Shown here: piece by piece, positions 15,342 to 15,515 of the stretch | How positions within the stretch are numbered: the first letter of the stretch is position 1 | Layout: each line of letters starts with the position of its first letter | DNA from: an uncultured Collinsella sp. | Lineage (GTDB): Bacteria; Actinomycetota; Coriobacteriia; Coriobacteriales; Coriobacteriaceae | Assembly (NCBI GenBank): GCA_934630385.1 | Contig: CAKTWE010000041.1 | Span: 1 to 15,515, forward strand | DNA length: 15,515 nt | Direction of reading: 5' to 3' | Position numbers and translations under genes: made by a program | The notes under the pieces: model-generated | Databases searched by the model: none | What the model saw: only the letters and a program-made list of their open reading frames with translations | Told to the model about the DNA's origin: nothing

Positions 15342-15381
15342 CCCCACCTCTTCCCCCACCCCACCCCACCACTCCACCCCC
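15342..15381 (-). promoter_or_regulatory. TGGGG-rich tract: possible MraZ boxes and G-quadruplex
   Basis: The minus strand has runs of G at 15377-15381 (5), 15364-15367 (4), 15359-15362 (4), 15353-15357 (5) and 15342-15345 (4), separated by short loops. TGGGG units begin at 15368, 15363, 15358 and 15346, with another at 15326 in dyad A. The 10-bp pair 15368/15358 and the 20-bp pair 15346/15326 fit the known MraZ box pattern of TGGGN repeats with 5-nt spacers. Confidence 0.5.
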
Positions 15382-15383
15382 TA

Positions 15384-15422
15384 TATGTTGCAAAACACCC
15401 CCGAGCATATGTTCGAAAACAC
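15384..15422 (+). repeat. Two 15-bp direct repeats upstream of mraZ
   Basis: TATGTTGCAAAACAC (15384-15398) and TATGTTCGAAAACAC (15408-15422) differ only in the central GC/CG and are 24 bp apart. A third TATGTTG starts at 15425. They overlap the LexA-like and NrdR-like sites, so they may be a separate operator array or reflect shared half-sites. Confidence 0.5.
15402..15415. promoter_or_regulatory. LexA-type SOS box
   Basis: The plus strand reads CGAGCATATGTTCG, one base from the palindrome CGAACATATGTTCG, a perfect instance of the Gram-positive/actinobacterial LexA consensus CGAACRNRYGTTCG. It lies about 103-116 bp upstream of the predicted mraZ start, so it may serve a different promoter. 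Confidence 0.5.
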
Positions 15423-15436
15423 AATATGTTGTGTTT
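15417..15436. promoter_or_regulatory. NrdR-like box within a perfect dyad
   Basis: AAACACAA-TATG-TTGTGTTT is a perfect 8-bp-arm inverted repeat. Its inner 16 bp (15419-15434) match the NrdR box acaCwAtATaTwGtgt at 15 of 16 positions. A second, weaker core match, CTATATGTTG, lies at 15381-15390, 41 bp away. Confidence 0.5.
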
Positions 15437-15441
15437 ACAGC

Positions 15442-15475
15442 AAAGGCGGGATGCCACCTGTAGCACCCCGCCTTT
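15442..15475. terminator. Terminator-like hairpin upstream of the dcw promoter
   Basis: AAAGGCGGG and CCCGCCTTT form a perfect 9-bp stem around a 16-nt loop. Ending in TTT on both strands, it could act in either direction, most likely separating the operon from the gene to the right. The T-run is short (TTTGCTGT on the minus strand), so efficiency is uncertain. Confidence 0.5.
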
Positions 15476-15482
15476 CAACCTC

Positions 15483-15506
15483 AACCTTCAAGTTGACCTT
15501 GAGGCG
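15483..15506. promoter_or_regulatory. Dyad element shared with the ftsZ promoter
   Basis: AACCTTCAAGTTGA (15483-15496) matches AACCTTCAGGTTGA (952-965, at the candidate ftsZ promoter) at 13 of 14 bases. Around it the sequence is loosely palindromic, with CCTCAA on the left and TTGAGG on the right. The long spaced dyad recalls MerR-family operators, but no regulator can be named. Confidence 0.35.
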
Positions 15507-15515
15507 AATTTTAGG

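Noticed and set aside
15161..15484. Minus-strand open frame of about 107 codons upstream of and overlapping the start of mraZ
   Set aside because: It crosses the promoter, G-tract, dyads and hairpin, lacks a ribosome binding site, and its composition is just that of the regulatory DNA.

Overview
The window is the division and cell wall (dcw) gene cluster of a high-GC Gram-positive bacterium. Every recognisable gene lies on the minus strand, so transcription runs from the right edge to the left. FtsZ has the actinobacterial form of the tubulin signature (GEGGGTGTG). There is no ftsA between ftsQ and ftsZ, and FtsI, FtsQ and FtsW carry long basic tails. The gene set, GC content and murB placement best fit class Coriobacteriia, for example Collinsella or a relative. 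That placement is inference from sequence character, not from a search.

Layout in transcription order (right to left): a 278-nt regulatory region (15238-15515), then mraZ, rsmH, an ftsL-like gene, ftsI, murF, mraY, murD, ftsW, murG, murC, murB, ftsQ and the 5' part of ftsZ, which runs off the left edge. Most junctions are 3-20 nt or overlap, as in one long operon. Larger gaps occur before ftsL (90 nt), before murF (125 nt), before murC (96 nt) and before ftsZ (199 nt). The last has a candidate promoter of its own. No tRNA, rRNA, mobile element, integrase or CRISPR array was seen.

The genes form one pathway. MurB and MurC (early), MurD and MurF (later) build the UDP-MurNAc-pentapeptide. MraY and MurG make lipid I and lipid II. 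FtsW and FtsI polymerise and cross-link septal peptidoglycan. FtsL and FtsQ form the regulatory membrane scaffold, and FtsZ forms the cytoplasmic ring. MraZ is the expected operon regulator and RsmH is a 16S rRNA methyltransferase. murE, which normally sits between ftsI and murF, is missing and must lie elsewhere.

The least ordinary part is the region upstream of mraZ. It holds a good sigma-70-type promoter (TTGAAA, 17 nt, TATTAT) whose spacer is almost exactly a 17-bp dyad. A second dyad with the same TGGTT centre but different stem ends lies in the leader. Upstream are a TGGGG-rich tract (possible MraZ boxes and G-quadruplex), a near-perfect LexA-type SOS box, an NrdR-like box and a terminator-like hairpin. 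A 14-bp element near the right edge recurs with one mismatch inside the candidate ftsZ promoter. I found no wholly novel gene system; the novelty candidates are regulatory.
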